Below, one piece after another: positions 10,904 through 23,256 of a stretch of DNA of 64,000 nucleotides; position 1 is the first letter of the stretch; every line of letters starts with the position of its first letter. The stretch comes from Argopecten irradians (taxonomy: Eukaryota > Mollusca > Bivalvia > Pectinida > Pectinidae): the NCBI RefSeq assembly GCF_041381155.1, contig NC_091134.1:56679944-56743943 (forward strand), given 5' to 3'. The translations under genes and the position numbers were made by a program. The notes below the pieces were generated by a model that saw only the letters and a program-made list of their open reading frames with translations, made no database searches and was not told the DNA's origin.

Positions 10904-12532
10904 CACCGCGTCGATAATTAAGCACCACCTTATTTTTCATGTGTAGGTAAAACTAAGAGTTGAAAGAAACAAAAACGACATGGTTTTCGTGAAATTTGTC
11001 TTTTAATATGAATCAATAGATATATAATACTTTTAATTTCATTAAATTTAATTAGCATAATGTTAATTTAGCATATTCTTTCGGTATTAGAAAAAAGTGC
11101 GACAGAACTGCAAAAAACGAGAACTGGAAAAGTATTGTCGCCACACGCAAACAGGAAGTTCTATACATCCAAAAGTGTGTCAGAAATGTTAAATGACATC
11201 ATTAGTTTATGTCCATCCAGTGTCCTTTAATATCTGGTGTATCCACCGTTCACGTTCAGCGTTTCCGCGACACGTCTTCTCATGCTGTGTATCAGGCGTC
11301 GTATGCGGATCATCGGGATTCTTCGCCACTTCCTCGTGCAGTGCTGCCGCTAATTCTTGGAGTGTTTGTACTGGGGGATCCCTAGCCTTAACTTGACGCC
11401 CCAACTAATCCCATAAATGCTCTATAGGGTTAAGATCGGGGCTCTTCGCGGGCCATGGAAGAGTGGCAATGGCGTTGTTGTTCAGGAAGTCGATGACAGC
11501 GCGTGCGCGATGCGGCCTCGCGTTGTCGTCAATGAATATAGGGCGAGTTGCTAGTGCATGATTATCGAAATGAGGCACTACGGCGCCATTGAGGACGACA
11601 TTTTGGTATTGCTGGCCATTTAATGTCCCTTGCACAGTGATGAGGTCCATCTTACAATCGTACGACACGCAACCCCATATCATTACAGAGCCACCACCGA
11701 AGACAACAGTCGGTTGGATGTTTCCTTGAAGATAAGCAGTCAGGCGCTCACGCCACACACGCGCGCGCGACCGTCCGTTACGTGTAACATGAACCGACTT
11801 TCGTCCGACCAATGCACCCGGCGCCAAGTTCGTAAATTCCAATTTTGTCGAGTGAAACACCAATCTCGTCTTGCTCGCATGTGCTGTCGAGATAACAAGG
11901 GTCTTTTAATCGGGCGGTACGCACGGATGCCACGCTCATGAAGTCTCCTACGCACTGTGCTAAGCGACACCCTGTATCGTAGTCCCCATTGGCGACGGAG
12001 AATTCCACTATGGGAGTGCGGATTTCGACGGGCATGAAAAACCAGGGCCCTATCGTCCCTTGCAGTTGTTTTCCTGGGACGTCCAGATCGCGGTCTGTCA
12101 TTGGTGTCGCCTGTTTGGCGAAATTTCGCTACCAGACGGATCACAACAGAATGAGAAACATTCATTGCCACGCCAATCGCCCTAGATGACATTCCTGCAG
12201 TTTTCATACCGATAATCTGCCATCTTTCCGCTTCCGTAAGCCTACGTCTTGCCATGCTTATGACAAAAGTTCGAAACACGACACTAGTATCATGTAAAAT
12301 GGCTTTCCGTGTCCGGCTATACCTTAGAGTCAAACACGACTTTCGTGAATGTGACCCCACCTGTATTTGACACACGCGCACGGTGTCGCTCACGCGTAGA
12401 CAGAAACAAAAGTGCACTGGGTACACTCACAAATCATACACCAACCAGGTAAACCTTCATACGATGGCCTTTAAGCGAAGTGGATAAAATATAGCAAATT
12501 TAATTTACTGGTGCTTAACTTTCGACGCTGTG
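10904..12532 (-). mobile_element. Tc1-type DNA transposon, full length but inactive
   Basis: Terminal inverted repeats begin caccgcgtcgataattaagc at the left and end gcttaactttcgacgctgtg at the right, allowing one small shift. Both are flanked by TA at 10902-10903 and 12533-12534, the expected Tc1/mariner target duplication. The 1.63-kb length and a single transposase on the minus strand fit the family. The ends are still alike while the transposase carries several lesions, pointing to a moderately old insertion. No second copy occurs in the window. Confidence 0.85.
11227..12255 (-). pseudogene. Decayed Tc1-family transposase (DD34E)
   Basis: The start is MARRRLTEAERWQIIGMKTA at 12255, followed by a paired helix-turn-helix region with the GRPRK linker. 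The catalytic blocks are HWSDESRF, FIDDNARPHRA and WPAKSPDLNPIEHLWD; 34 residues separate the second aspartate (of DDN) from the glutamate of PIEH, giving DD34E. About 342 codons is the usual length. Lesions: a 2-bp expansion in a CG/TG run near 11752 shifts the frame after GRARV, a TAG at 11405-11407 follows HLWD, and a 1-bp insertion near 11330 shifts the C-terminal tail (which would otherwise end NVNGGYTRY). The enzyme would cut and paste the element at TA sites; this copy cannot encode it. Confidence 0.85.
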
Positions 12533-13670
12533 TATATATGCAAATTGCTGAAATCATACGCTAACTCATGAAAAAAAGTATATAATCATAGTTGTTCATA
12601 TCGCAGGAAAAAAATAAAACTAAACAAACCTGTTCTGACACGAGCAGGATGAAATACATGCTATATCAAATATCAATGGTCCTGTTTATGTAATAAAATG
12701 ATGTATGCATAAACTGATGCATATAAAAAGAAAATCCTAATTTAAGTATAAATTTAATAGAAAGATTGTGATGCCTGTCGCATGCTCATTTTGTTGATAA
12801 TATCTTCAAGTAGCATCCATTTTCTGCATGGTCGCCTATTTAACTTTTAAATATTCAGATGTTTAAGGTCTCGGACTAAAACTAAACATAATGCATAGAG
12901 TTAAATGTGTTCACTACATTCCTAAGGGCAAAGAAAATCCTGTTCAGACAAAAAAGAAACTCGTTCAATGCATGTTTTCCCGTTCTGCATAATTTACTTA
13001 TCTAACTTGTATCTCTCGCACATACATGGCAGGTAAGTCTGAAATGTCAAACCACTTGTTTACCTGTCAACCGGCACGTAGATACAGGTAAGTGTGTATT
13101 AGATTAGATATGTAAGCTAGTAAACGATACTGACACTGTATAATATTAAATGGTATCACATATGCAATGAGTATTATCATTAGACATAGTAGGATTAAGA
13201 AGGGAAAAAAAGATTAATAAGAAGAAATAAGAATATAGTTAAGTGAGTTATTCGCTTGGAAGAAGAAGCGAGCGTTTTGGGTTTTTTTATAACTAATTCA
13301 AAGATATCCACTGTAGTAACGACTGTGAAAATTACATAATATCTAAAGGGTTTTTTTCCACAGTATCGTGATCCTGGCATCGTCTTCCTGTTGAATCTAA
13401 ATAGGTAAGACACAGATAAATTATTATAAAATGCAAATCAGTAAAGTTCATGAAAAATATTATTGTTTGTGAACTTAAAAAAAATTGGAAACTAGGCCAT
13501 ATCATAACTTTCGCGGCATCAATCCGGAGTTTGTCAATGTAGAAAAGGTCAACTCTTTACCACTCTTTACCACATCAAAAGATTCATACTTACAGTGCAT
13601 GTAACAGGATAAGAAGATCAAAGTCTTATCATCTGTTTTCTTCCTTTATTGACATAGTTTTAATTTGTTG

Positions 13671-16600
13671 GTTAGGCCCTGTGTGGAAGGTTCTTCGTTC
13701 GGCCCTGTGTGGAAGGTTCTTCGTTCGGCCCTGTGTGGAAGGTTCTTCGTTCGGCCCTGTGTGGAAGGTTCTTCGTTCGGCCTGCGTGGAAGGTTCTTCG
13801 TTCGGCCCTGTGGTGGAAGGTTCTTCGTTCGGCCCTGTTGGAGGTTTCGTCGGCCCTGTGTGGAAGGTTCTTCGTTCGGCCCTGTGTGGAAGGTTCTTCG
13901 TCGTTCGGCCCTGTGTGGAAGGTTCTTCGTTCGGCCCTGTGTGGAAGGTTTTCGTTCCTGGCCCTGTGTGGAAGGTTCTTCGTTCGGCCCTGGTGGAAGG
14001 TTCTTCGTTCGCCCGTGGAGTTTTCGTTCGGCCGTTGGCCGTGTGGAAGGTTCTTCGTTCGGCCCTGTGTGGAAGGTTCTTCGTTCGGCCCTGTGTGGAA
14101 GGTTCTTCGTTCGGCCCTGTGTGGAAGGTTCTTCGTTCGGCCCTGTGTGGAAGGTTCTTCGTTCGGCCCTGTGTGGAAGGTTCTTCGTTCGGCCCTGTGT
14201 GGAAGGTTCTTCGTTCGGCCCGTGTGTGGAAGGTTCTTCGTTCGGCCCTGTGTGGAAGGTTCTTCGTTCGGCCCTGTGTGGAAGGTTCTTCGTTCGGCCC
14301 TGTGTGGAAGGTTCTTCGTTCGGCCCTGTGTGGAAGGTTCTTCGTTCGGCCCTGTGTGGAAGGTTCTTCGTTAGGCCCTGTGTGTGGAAGGTTCTTCGTT
14401 AGGCCCTGTGTGGAAGTTTCTTCGTTAGGCCCTGTGTGGAAGTTTCTTCGTTAGGCCCTGTGTGGAAGTTTCTTCGTTAGGCCCTGTGTGGTCGGCCCTG
14501 TGTGGAAGGTTCTTCGTTAGGCCCTGTGTGGAAGGTTCTTCGTTCGGCCCTGTGTGGAAGGTTCTTCGTTCGGCCCTGTGTGGAAGGTTCTTCGTTCGGC
14601 CCTGTGTGGAAGGTTCTTCGTTCGGCCCTGTGTGGAAGGTTCTTCGTTCGGCCCTGTGTGGAAGGTTCTTCGTTCGGCCCTGTGTGGAAGGTTCTTCGTT
14701 AGGCCCTGTGTGGAAGGTTCTTCGTTCGGCCCTGTGTGGAAGGTTCTTCGTTAGGCCCTGTGTGGAAGGTTCTTCGTTCGGCCCTGTGTGGAAGGTTCTT
14801 CGTTCGGCCCTGTGTGGAAGGTTCTTCGTTAGGCCCTGTGTGGAAGGTTCTTCGTTGGCCTTGTGGAAGGTTCTTGTTCGGCCCTGTGTGGAAGGTTCTT
14901 CGTTGGCCCTGTGTGGAAGGTTCTTCGTTCGGCCCTGTGTGGAAGTTCTTCGTTCGGCCCTGTGTGGAAGGTTCTTCGTTCGGCCCTGTGTGGAAGGTTC
15001 TTCGTTCGGCCGGTGTGTGGAAGGTTCTTCGTTCGGCCCTGTGTGTGGAAGGTTCTTCGTTCGGCCCTGTGTGGAAGGTTCTTCGTTGGCCCTGTGGGAA
15101 GGTTCTTCGTTCGGCCCTGTGTGGAAGGTTCTTCGTTCGGCCCTGTGTGGAAGGTTCTTCGTTCGGCCCTGTGTGGAAGGTTCTTCGTTCGGCCCTGTGT
15201 GGAAGGTTCTTCGTTCGGCCCTGTGTGGAAGGTTCTTCGTTCGGCCCTGTGTGGAAGGTTCTTCGTTAGGCCCTGTGTGGAAGGTTTCTTCGTTAGGCCC
15301 TGTGTGGAAGGTTCTTCGTTGGCCCTGTGTGGAAGGTTCTTCGTTGGCCCGTTCGGCCCTGTGTGGAAGGTTCTTCGTTCGGCCCTGTGTGGAAGGTTCT
15401 TCGTTCGGCCCTGTGTGGAAGGTTCTTCGTTGGCCCTGTGTGGAAGGTTCTTCGTTGGCCCTGTGTGGAAGGTTCTTCGTGCCCTGTGTGGAAGTTTCGT
15501 TGCCTGTGGAAGTTCTTCGTTGGCCCTGTGTGTGGAAGGTTCTTCGTTCGGCCCTGTGTGGAAGGTTCTTCGTTCGGCCCTGTGTGGAAGGTTCTTCGTT
15601 CGGCCCTGTGTGTGCGTGGAAGGTTCTTCGTTCGGCCCTGTGTGTGGAAGGTTCTTCGTTCGGCCCTGTGTGGAAGGTTCTTCGGTTCGGCCCTGTGTGG
15701 AAGGTTCTTCGTCGGCCCTGTGTGGAAGGTTCTTCGTTGGCCGAGGTTCCTGGCCTGTGTGGAAGGTTCTTCGTTCGGCCTGTGTGAAGTTCTGTGCCTT
15801 TTGCCTGTGTGGAAGGTTCTTCGTTAGGCCCTGTGTGGTGGAAGGTTCTTCGTTCGGCCCTGTGTGGAAGGTTCTTCGTTCGGCCCTGTGTGGAAGTTCT
15901 TCGGCGGCCTGTGTGTGGAAGGTTCTTCGTTAGGCCCTGTGTGGAAGGTTCTTCGTTCGGCCCTGTGTGGAAGGTTCTTCGTTCGGCCCTGTGTGGAAGG
16001 TTCTTCGTTCGGCCCTGTGTGGAAGGTTCTTCGTTCGGCCCTGTGTGTGGAAGGTTCTTCGTTCGGCCCTGTGTGGAAGGTTCTTCGTTCGGCCCTGTGT
16101 GGAAGGTTCTTCGTTAGGCCCTGTGTGTGGAAGGTTCTTCGGTCGGCCCTGCGTGGAAGGTTCTTCGTTCGGCCCTGTGTGTGGAAGGTTCTTCGTTCGG
16201 CCCTGTGTGGAAGGTTCTTCGTTCGGCCCTGTGTGTGGAAGGTTCTTCGTTCGGCCCTGTGTGGAAGGTTCTTCGTTCGGCCCTGTGTGGAAGTTTCTTC
16301 GTTCGGCCCTGTGTGGAAGGTTCTTCGTTCGGCCCTGTGTGTGGAAGGTTCTTCGTTCGGCCCTGGTGGAAGTTCTTCGTTCGGCCCTTGGTGGAAGGTT
16401 CTTCGTTCGGCCCTGTGAAGTTCGTCGGCCCTGTGGAAGGTTCTTCGTTCGGGCCCTGTGTGGAAGGTTCTTCGTTCGGCCCTGTGTGGAAGGTTCTTCG
16501 TTCGGCCCTGCGTGGAAGGTTCTTCGTTCGGCCCTGTGTGTGGAAGGTTCTTCGTTCGGCCCTGTGTGGAAGGTTCTTCGTTCGGCCCTGTGTGGAAGGT

Positions 16601-16718
16601 TCTTCGTTCGGCCCTGTGTGGAAGGTTCTTCGTTCGGCCCTGTGTGGAAGGTTCTTCGTTAGGCCCTGTGTGGAAGGTTCTTCGTTCGGCTCTGTGTGGA
16701 AGTTTCTTCGTTCTGCCC
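13671..16718. repeat. 26-bp minisatellite array, about 115 copies
   Basis: The unit is ggccctgtgtggaaggttct followed by tcgttc, 26 bp, in tandem for about 3.05 kb. Most copies are identical. Variants include ttaggccc for ttcggccc (clustered near 14370-14760, 15260-15300 and a few later) and short indels concentrated at about 13780-14045, 14850-15110, 15300-15550, 15700-15910 and 16360-16450. Neither consensus strand contains a stop in any frame, so long open frames appear in several frames on both strands. These are artefacts of repeat structure: there is no promoter, Kozak context or splice signal at the edges. Confidence 0.97.
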
Positions 16719-16845
16719 ACTTGCCAGGACACACACTAATATATGTTAGTGATAAATGTTCCTGCTACGGGAAATGAGAAGATTATTGGGTAGTTATAAT
16801 ATGATATTACTGTTCGTGTAATGTTTGGAAGTATGTTTCAGTGAG

Positions 16846-16955
16846 GATGCGTTATAAAGTACACAGAAACCCCGATCCGTTATAACACAACGCATCAAAA
16901 CGTAGTTATGACCAATGCTTATAAAAGAGATATCATGAGCAAATGATATCTCTTT
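16846..16955. repeat. Two small hairpins just past the minisatellite
   Basis: The perfect 13-bp stem aaagagatatcat / atgatatctcttt (16924-16936 and 16943-16955) encloses the six-base loop gagcaa. Just left, gatgcgttataa (16846-16857) pairs imperfectly with ttataacacaacgcatc (about 16880-16896). Function unknown; possibly remnants of foldback repeats. Confidence 0.5.
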
Positions 16956-17367
16956 GATAACTGAATTGTTGCCCCAGCTGGCCACACAACTAAGGCACAA
17001 AATATTGATGGAAATTGAAAGTATTCAAAATGTATTACCGAATCCATGTTGGGAAGTTACTCTTACTCACGACATATATGTTCAAATTCCATTATCCAGT
17101 AATTAATTGCCTGCAGTGTTTAACTGAAGATGCTGGCGTTACCATGGTATTATGTCTGCCTTCCTTCACGCTTTAAAACGAACATTGTGTACAACAACGT
17201 GTACTTTATAAATACATTTTATCCAGATAGTATATATAGTATCGGTTGATTGCAGTTCATAACCTTTTAAATGACGAAAACAGATTCTGAAGTACTGATT
17301 TTATTGTGTATTTTTTATTCAAGTGGGTGTATTTTAAAATGGTTTATGTATATTAAGAAATAACAAC

Positions 17368-17599
17368 GTCCCACCTGGGCCATCAGCACATTTTGTGGGG
17401 CATGATAGTGTGATTGTCATGACGACACAGATCGATCTTAAAAGGGCGTCACGGAATGTTTAAAACTAGGCTTATACTTATTTCTCCCACACGAAACGTT
17501 AGGAAGACATTGATAGGGGAGATCAATGACCATCCAATAACGTTTGCAAGGTTAAAACGTATCGGTGACGCATTCTGTAAATACAACCTCCATAAATAA
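17368..17599 (+). pseudogene. Possible decayed coding fragment, two overlapping frames
   Basis: One frame reads VPPGPSAHFVGHDSVIVMTT, then QIDLKRASRNV and a stop at 17461-17463. A second frame opens with ATG at 17456 and gives 47 residues including PTRNVRKTLIGEINDHPITF and LKRIGDAFCKYNLHK before a TAA at 17597-17599. Both look protein-like and abut, as if a single exon had taken a frameshift. The family is not recognised and chance cannot be excluded. Confidence 0.25.
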
Positions 17600-20289
17600 A
17601 TAAATAAATATAGTATGTAACGGAGTTTAGACATTTGGAAGTGCATTGGGTACTTCTGAAGAAATGTGAAACAAACATAAAAGACAAAGGTACACACTAA
17701 CGTACATTTGTATATACGAAATGATGATTTTTTTCATTTCGTAAGCAGGAATCGATTGAGAAATACAGTTTGTATATCTACACAAGAAATAATTATTGCA
17801 ACTTTATTTCAACAACTATAGTAATTAAAAGGCAATCTTCTCAATATATGACATGTTTGTATTGAAATATAGTAGCAAGTTCATGGTACTTGATTTCACC
17901 TGATCCCCTCACATTACACTAAATGAAGAAAGTCCTCTTAATACACAGGTGATTAAGAAATGAGAATTTAATAAGATTGATACAAAATCAATTACGTATT
18001 GTATTAGATTTAAGTCAACAAACGCATAAAATTGTTATTAGGATTAAACTCATGTCGTATTAAAATTCATCGGTGTAATCTTACAGACTTTCTAACCTAC
18101 TTAATAAAATAATATGCCGTCATCGATATAATTTATAGCATTTGTATTATGAATTACATGCTTACTATGTTTAGAAATCGTGCACATATAAATCCCCACC
18201 CTAGTAAACCTTATTCCGTTGTACAGGTACATATTAGGTGTAAGTATACTACCAAAAACACATTCACGTTTCTGATAAAAGCCTGGCGTGGGCTGGGGGC
18301 GTTAGCCTTTAAATCCTACTCAAAGTGCGCACATTCTTTGGTCGACCACTTTAAGTTTATATCAAAAAAAACTTTAACACCTACTCAACATGAAAGAGGG
18401 ATATCCCAGGAACTTAAAATGCTACTTGCTGGCTTATTTGTAAGTGTATATAAGTGAAGACAAAAGTTTAAGATGATACACATAATGTATTTAACTTGTG
18501 AAATGTGACTACCAATAAATAAAGACAGAAAATAAATACAAAATGTGAAGGCAATTGATTTTTTTTATTACGAAAAAGTGTTTGTATGCATATATATTCT
18601 AAATTCATATCGATATATTCATCGTAAATAAAGCGTAGGTGTATGCCTTTACACCATAGCATGTGATGCGATGTGATCATATCTCCATGTATATGAAACA
18701 TCTTCTGCAATTGAATAAAGATATTAAGGTTTTTTTTAAAGCAACAGTGACTTGCAAAGCAATTTGATATCCGGCTTATAATTACATCTCAGCTACAGTT
18801 TAGGTTTCAGACAATGTAGTCTGTAGTCGAATATGACCTCGTCTAACCTATTGATTTCTTATTTATGTGATGAGAGGAAATGTTATCTACTTGCCTTATA
18901 ATAAACATATGAATGGAAGAAAGCAACAACATTTTAATGATGTAGTTGCAAACAGTCGTGTTCTTATTCATAATCATTATGTACATATTTTTATCATAAA
19001 TTGACTTCAATATTTCTGACGACATTCAATTTTTACGGCATATTGTTGTAAGTTATATACATATTTTATACAATATTTAATGCTCATCACGGAAGCAGTA
19101 AATGTACGGTAATTTCATTCTCTAATGTGTGTGTTATGCTGCGTTAAATATGTTAACAACACATATTACATCCTGCATGTCTACAAGGCTGTTTACAACA
19201 GTCTAGCATTACATGTGTCTGAAATACCAAGTTATAAAAAATGCATGATGCAACTTCAGTTTGAAAAAGAGTGGATGTCAAGCACAGCTTGTAGGGTATC
19301 ACAGACTGTCCCTGATGTCTGATTTGTGGATGATTTGTCGCATATTCATTACTTTCTCTGCACTTCAATACCTATGAGTACATTACGGGTTTTGTGATAG
19401 AGTAGGATTTGCTAGGCTATGGAAAGACGTTGGCAATACTCTATTTGCATCTGTGATTAAGTAAATTTTTAACATGCAAATTGACCAGGTGTCTGTTGGT
19501 TACTGGCTGGACATTGTCCGGACAATTGGCGAGAGCACTCTTTAAGAGCTTTGTCAGCTTATTGGCATATAGACAAGTGCCGTAAGTTCGATATACCCCA
19601 TTTATATGTATATGTCCAGGCCGTCGAAAGTCGTCTGCTTAAGTGGTATAGCTTGTTATGGTTGTAAATTATATGCAAATTTATAAAAACTTTTTGACAT
19701 AGATATCATACTCAGGAAAACATTAATTTTCTTTGAGAAGTAGATACAGTGTACAGTTTAATACAGTATTTCTACCACACAAAAATTGGAAAAAAATGTG
19801 TTAGGACAACAAGTATAAAGACATAAAGCGAATGTATGATAAACTCTGGTGGCCATGCAATGGAAGATGAACTCATGAACTTGTTTGTCCTGACGCGTAT
19901 GATATGTCCCTTTGGATCCAGTAAGGTGTAGAATCCCTGTGATATCTACAGCCCGACCAATTTACCGTATACACTGACGCTGCTCTAAACTGTTTGCGTG
20001 GGATACTGCCAAACATATATTGATTATGTATCGCTATGATAAAGAACGTTTCGCATTCACCGGTAGAATGCTACATCAAATTAGTCTCTCCCATGCAATG
20101 TGCTTGACACCAGTCTTTGATAAACGCTATCTATATAGGACAAGTCAATAGCTATATAGCACTGTAAATAAATTGCGTTAGTCAGCACTGAGATAAATTA
20201 CTCGTTATAAGTATAATTTTTAGGTATGATATCTTTTTATAAATGCATTTCATTGTTACTTCAGTTTGTACCTGTACTAATGGTGTAGT

Positions 20290-20400
20290 CACTATTGCTG
20301 TTGCTGCTGCTGCTGGTAGTGATGTTGCTGTCGCTGTTGTTTGCTGTTGCTGGTATTGTTATTACTAATAATACTGTCTTTTTGTTATTGTTGTTATTAT
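20290..20400. repeat. CTG/GTT-rich microsatellite
   Basis: This is an impure trinucleotide tract: gctgttgctgctgctgctgg, then tgttgctgtcgctgttg and ttattgttgttatt. It is not in any gene I can see. Confidence 0.85.
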
Positions 20401-21267
20401 GTTTTAATGCTGCTAGTTGGTCTGTTTCGTTGTAGTTTATCTCGCCGTAGTTGCTTGGTTTTTGCTATATTTTCTTGTTGATACTTGATCAGTTATTGAT
20501 TATTACTTGAAATTATTTATGAATAAAGTAAATATGATTATACCCTTCCAAATACTAGTCCTCAAGGGGAAGAATATATATATATACATTTCAAACTGTA
20601 TAAATGTCTCATTCACAACTGGCCTCTTGGCCATCTTCAGGTACAAAGAAACACAAGAAATTTGTGAAAGAAACATTAATGCTGTTTGAAGTTCATAATA
20701 ATACGATTTTTTCAATTAATATTAAAATATGACACAAAATGACATACATTGTATTTGTTTTATACAAAGGATTCAGTCAATATTTGACCTATATGATATA
20801 TTCGCCTCTGGCATCTCCTAAGTAGTGTTAATCATTGTGGAAACACGAAGTGTTGGTCACCTCTGCTGTCTTTAATTTGATGGATATCGGGTTAATCTAT
20901 TTTTGGTTTGATATCACAGTTCGATCATCAACCTATTTCTTGTTGAATCTCTGACTGACGTCGTAATTCATTATCAATAAGCCATATTTGATTCATCAAA
21001 TTTCGTTTCTCGCGAGGAAAAAGTTGATAATAAATAATTTGGATGTGGTCTGCGATTAAAACTTTGTAACATTGCAGGTTTCTGATCTGTGTTGGACGGC
21101 AGACATGTTGATCATCTGGCAGATAGACACCGAGGATTATCTTACACATCGTGTAGTGCGAGAGATTAAATAAGTATTGTAACTCTCTCAGTGTCCCAGA
21201 CGTCCTCGTGATCAGGTCTCAACATCAGACTTTAGAGTTCTAAGCGATATATTCCTGGTGACATATC

Positions 21268-21335
21268 GTGCGTTCCATTTGCGGATTCGTACCAGTTGTA
21301 TTAAATTGATACGGCACCGCCTAATGGAACGCTTT
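21268..21335. repeat. Palindromic element with gcgttccatt ends (copy 1)
   Basis: The arms are gcgttccatttgcggattcg and the inverted end ctaatggaacgc, with gtacc and ggta-like inner matches. A related copy lies at 22540-22650. No coding content. Confidence 0.55.
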
Positions 21336-22539
21336 TGGATTTTTCCATGATAGCGGCACCCATATGAAAGATACGCATCGGATATAAAAGTCAATCATTT
21401 TTTATATTATGGATGTTCACCTCTGAGAAGTCAAAAAATTTTTGTATTAAACTTTTTTTCTCATGTAGATATTTGGAAATAGGAATTCATACCATAAAAT
21501 AAAATTGAAGAAAAAAATATGTCCGTATGCTCGTTTTTGAGCTACTGTCACTCAAAGATACCTAGTTGACAAAATATTGGATTTTATGGGATTTTTGCCG
21601 TTTTGACCATATATACAAGATATTAAAGCCATAATTTCCTAACGAGATGTTTGATATGTATGGATGTTTGTAGAATTTATTTTGCTGTAGTCTTCTTTAT
21701 AAATATACCAGTTTTGATTAAAAAGACTCATATTTTTTCCCAGAATAACAACATATGCTACCCTACCCCTTAATTTTGAGCTACAAAATACATTATTTTC
21801 AGCCATTTTTGCCAAATTTAACCCTTTATAGAAAAAGTTCTGGTATTAAACTTGTATTAATATTTTGCATATCAATAGGGAATGGGTTGTTCTTTCTAAA
21901 CTAGGCAGAAAAATGGGGGGGTCCGTGTGCTTACTTTTTTGCCCCATTTGAATATTTGTTATTTTTCAGTATTTTAGAGTAAAACATAAAAGTGCTCAAA
22001 TTACCATTAAATGTAAAATCAAAGTGACAAAAGTGTATCATCTCACGCAGTAATGCTCAATATTTTAATTACCACGAACCTAGTAAAGATTTACAGGAAA
22101 AATTAGCTCGATTCTGCTAAAAATGCTGGCGCAGTGATGATTTAAGTAATTTTCAAAGCGGAAAAAGACACAATTTCAAAATGGCCGCCAAATGGGCCAT
22201 TTCTTAAAATCCCTACATAAAAAAATCCACTGAAAATATAAATGTAATTTTTTGACAAAATTTGCATCTGGCAACTTGCTACAGATATTGATAGAATGTA
22301 TTTGAAAATCTCATAATTTCTTTGATCTTTGTCGAAACGAGACTTCAACGGGACTGAAACCTCAGAAGAATACATCCTAAATAATAACATGGATATAAAA
22401 GAAATTCCTAAATAGTTTCGGCATACATTGAAATAAATTTCATTGGATATAAATACTATCTGTCTCCTTTTACACATAGAATATATTTCGATGACAAATG
22501 AAAAATCTCGAGTCCTCCATCTTGGATCCAAGTGGTACG

Positions 22540-22650
22540 CTTCTGAAATGGAACCACTTGTACCGGTACAGTCCTGTTGGTACGACGCGTTCCATTTGAG
22601 ATACAGCAGATTCGTATCGATACAACAGGTACGAATCGCAAATGGAACAC
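22540..22650. repeat. Palindromic element with gcgttccatt ends (copy 2, compound)
   Basis: The sequence gcgttccatttgagatacag is followed by the inverted match gtacgaatcgcaaatggaac, with cgtatcgatacaacagg in the centre. A further aatggaacc half-site lies to the left at about 22545. The right arm, read inverted, matches copy 1 closely. The 1.2 kb between the copies is AT-rich and shows no gene. Confidence 0.55.
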
Positions 22651-23256
22651 ACGGTAAGAAACCCGTTAGTGCAAAGGTACTTTTGCACTAGGTCCTTTTT
22701 ATTAGGACCAGGGGAAAGCCATGGCAGTAGAATCAATGTAGTAAATGTATTTTAAGATATCATCATGGTTCATGTTGAAATGATAAGAACATGCCTTATA
22801 CTGTAGGTAAGGAGTGAAACAAATATGTTAGTTTTTTTGTCATTCTGTTAGATGGTAGCTACGATATCAACAAGGTAGGCGAGCGACAAAAGTTGCGCAC
22901 TCATGACATGTGCATAAAATATAAAATGGCGCTGCCGATATGTGCGATAAAAGTAATCTAAAACTGATTAACATTTATTATGTAAGACTACTTTAAATAA
23001 GTTGATGCCACATAGAATATGAATAGACATCCAATGTATTCAGAACATGTATTCCTTACAGAGAGCTAATAAGTAAGATCAGGAGGACTAATCTCGTTTT
23101 ATATTCTATATATTCACTCACTGCTCTTTTCAGATTTTAGGAAATCAGCTTATCGCTGTAAAACTGAATTTTTATTTAGGACCACAGACATACTGACGAG
23201 CAATAAATGGTGATGTAAGGCTATATAACGAGAATACATTATGCCTGTAGTGTAAT

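Noticed and set aside
11630-12189. Plus-strand frames across the Tc1 element
   Set aside because: Shadows of the minus-strand transposase, with no family resemblance.
13665-16777. Many long open frames on both strands, up to 441 codons
   Set aside because: All are produced by the stop-free 26-bp repeat unit; no start context, splice sites or non-repeat domain.
20503-20715. Open frames on both strands around an ATATATATA tract
   Set aside because: Low-complexity composition; the tggcctcttggccatcttca segment resembles a common repeat end rather than a gene, and no family could be named.
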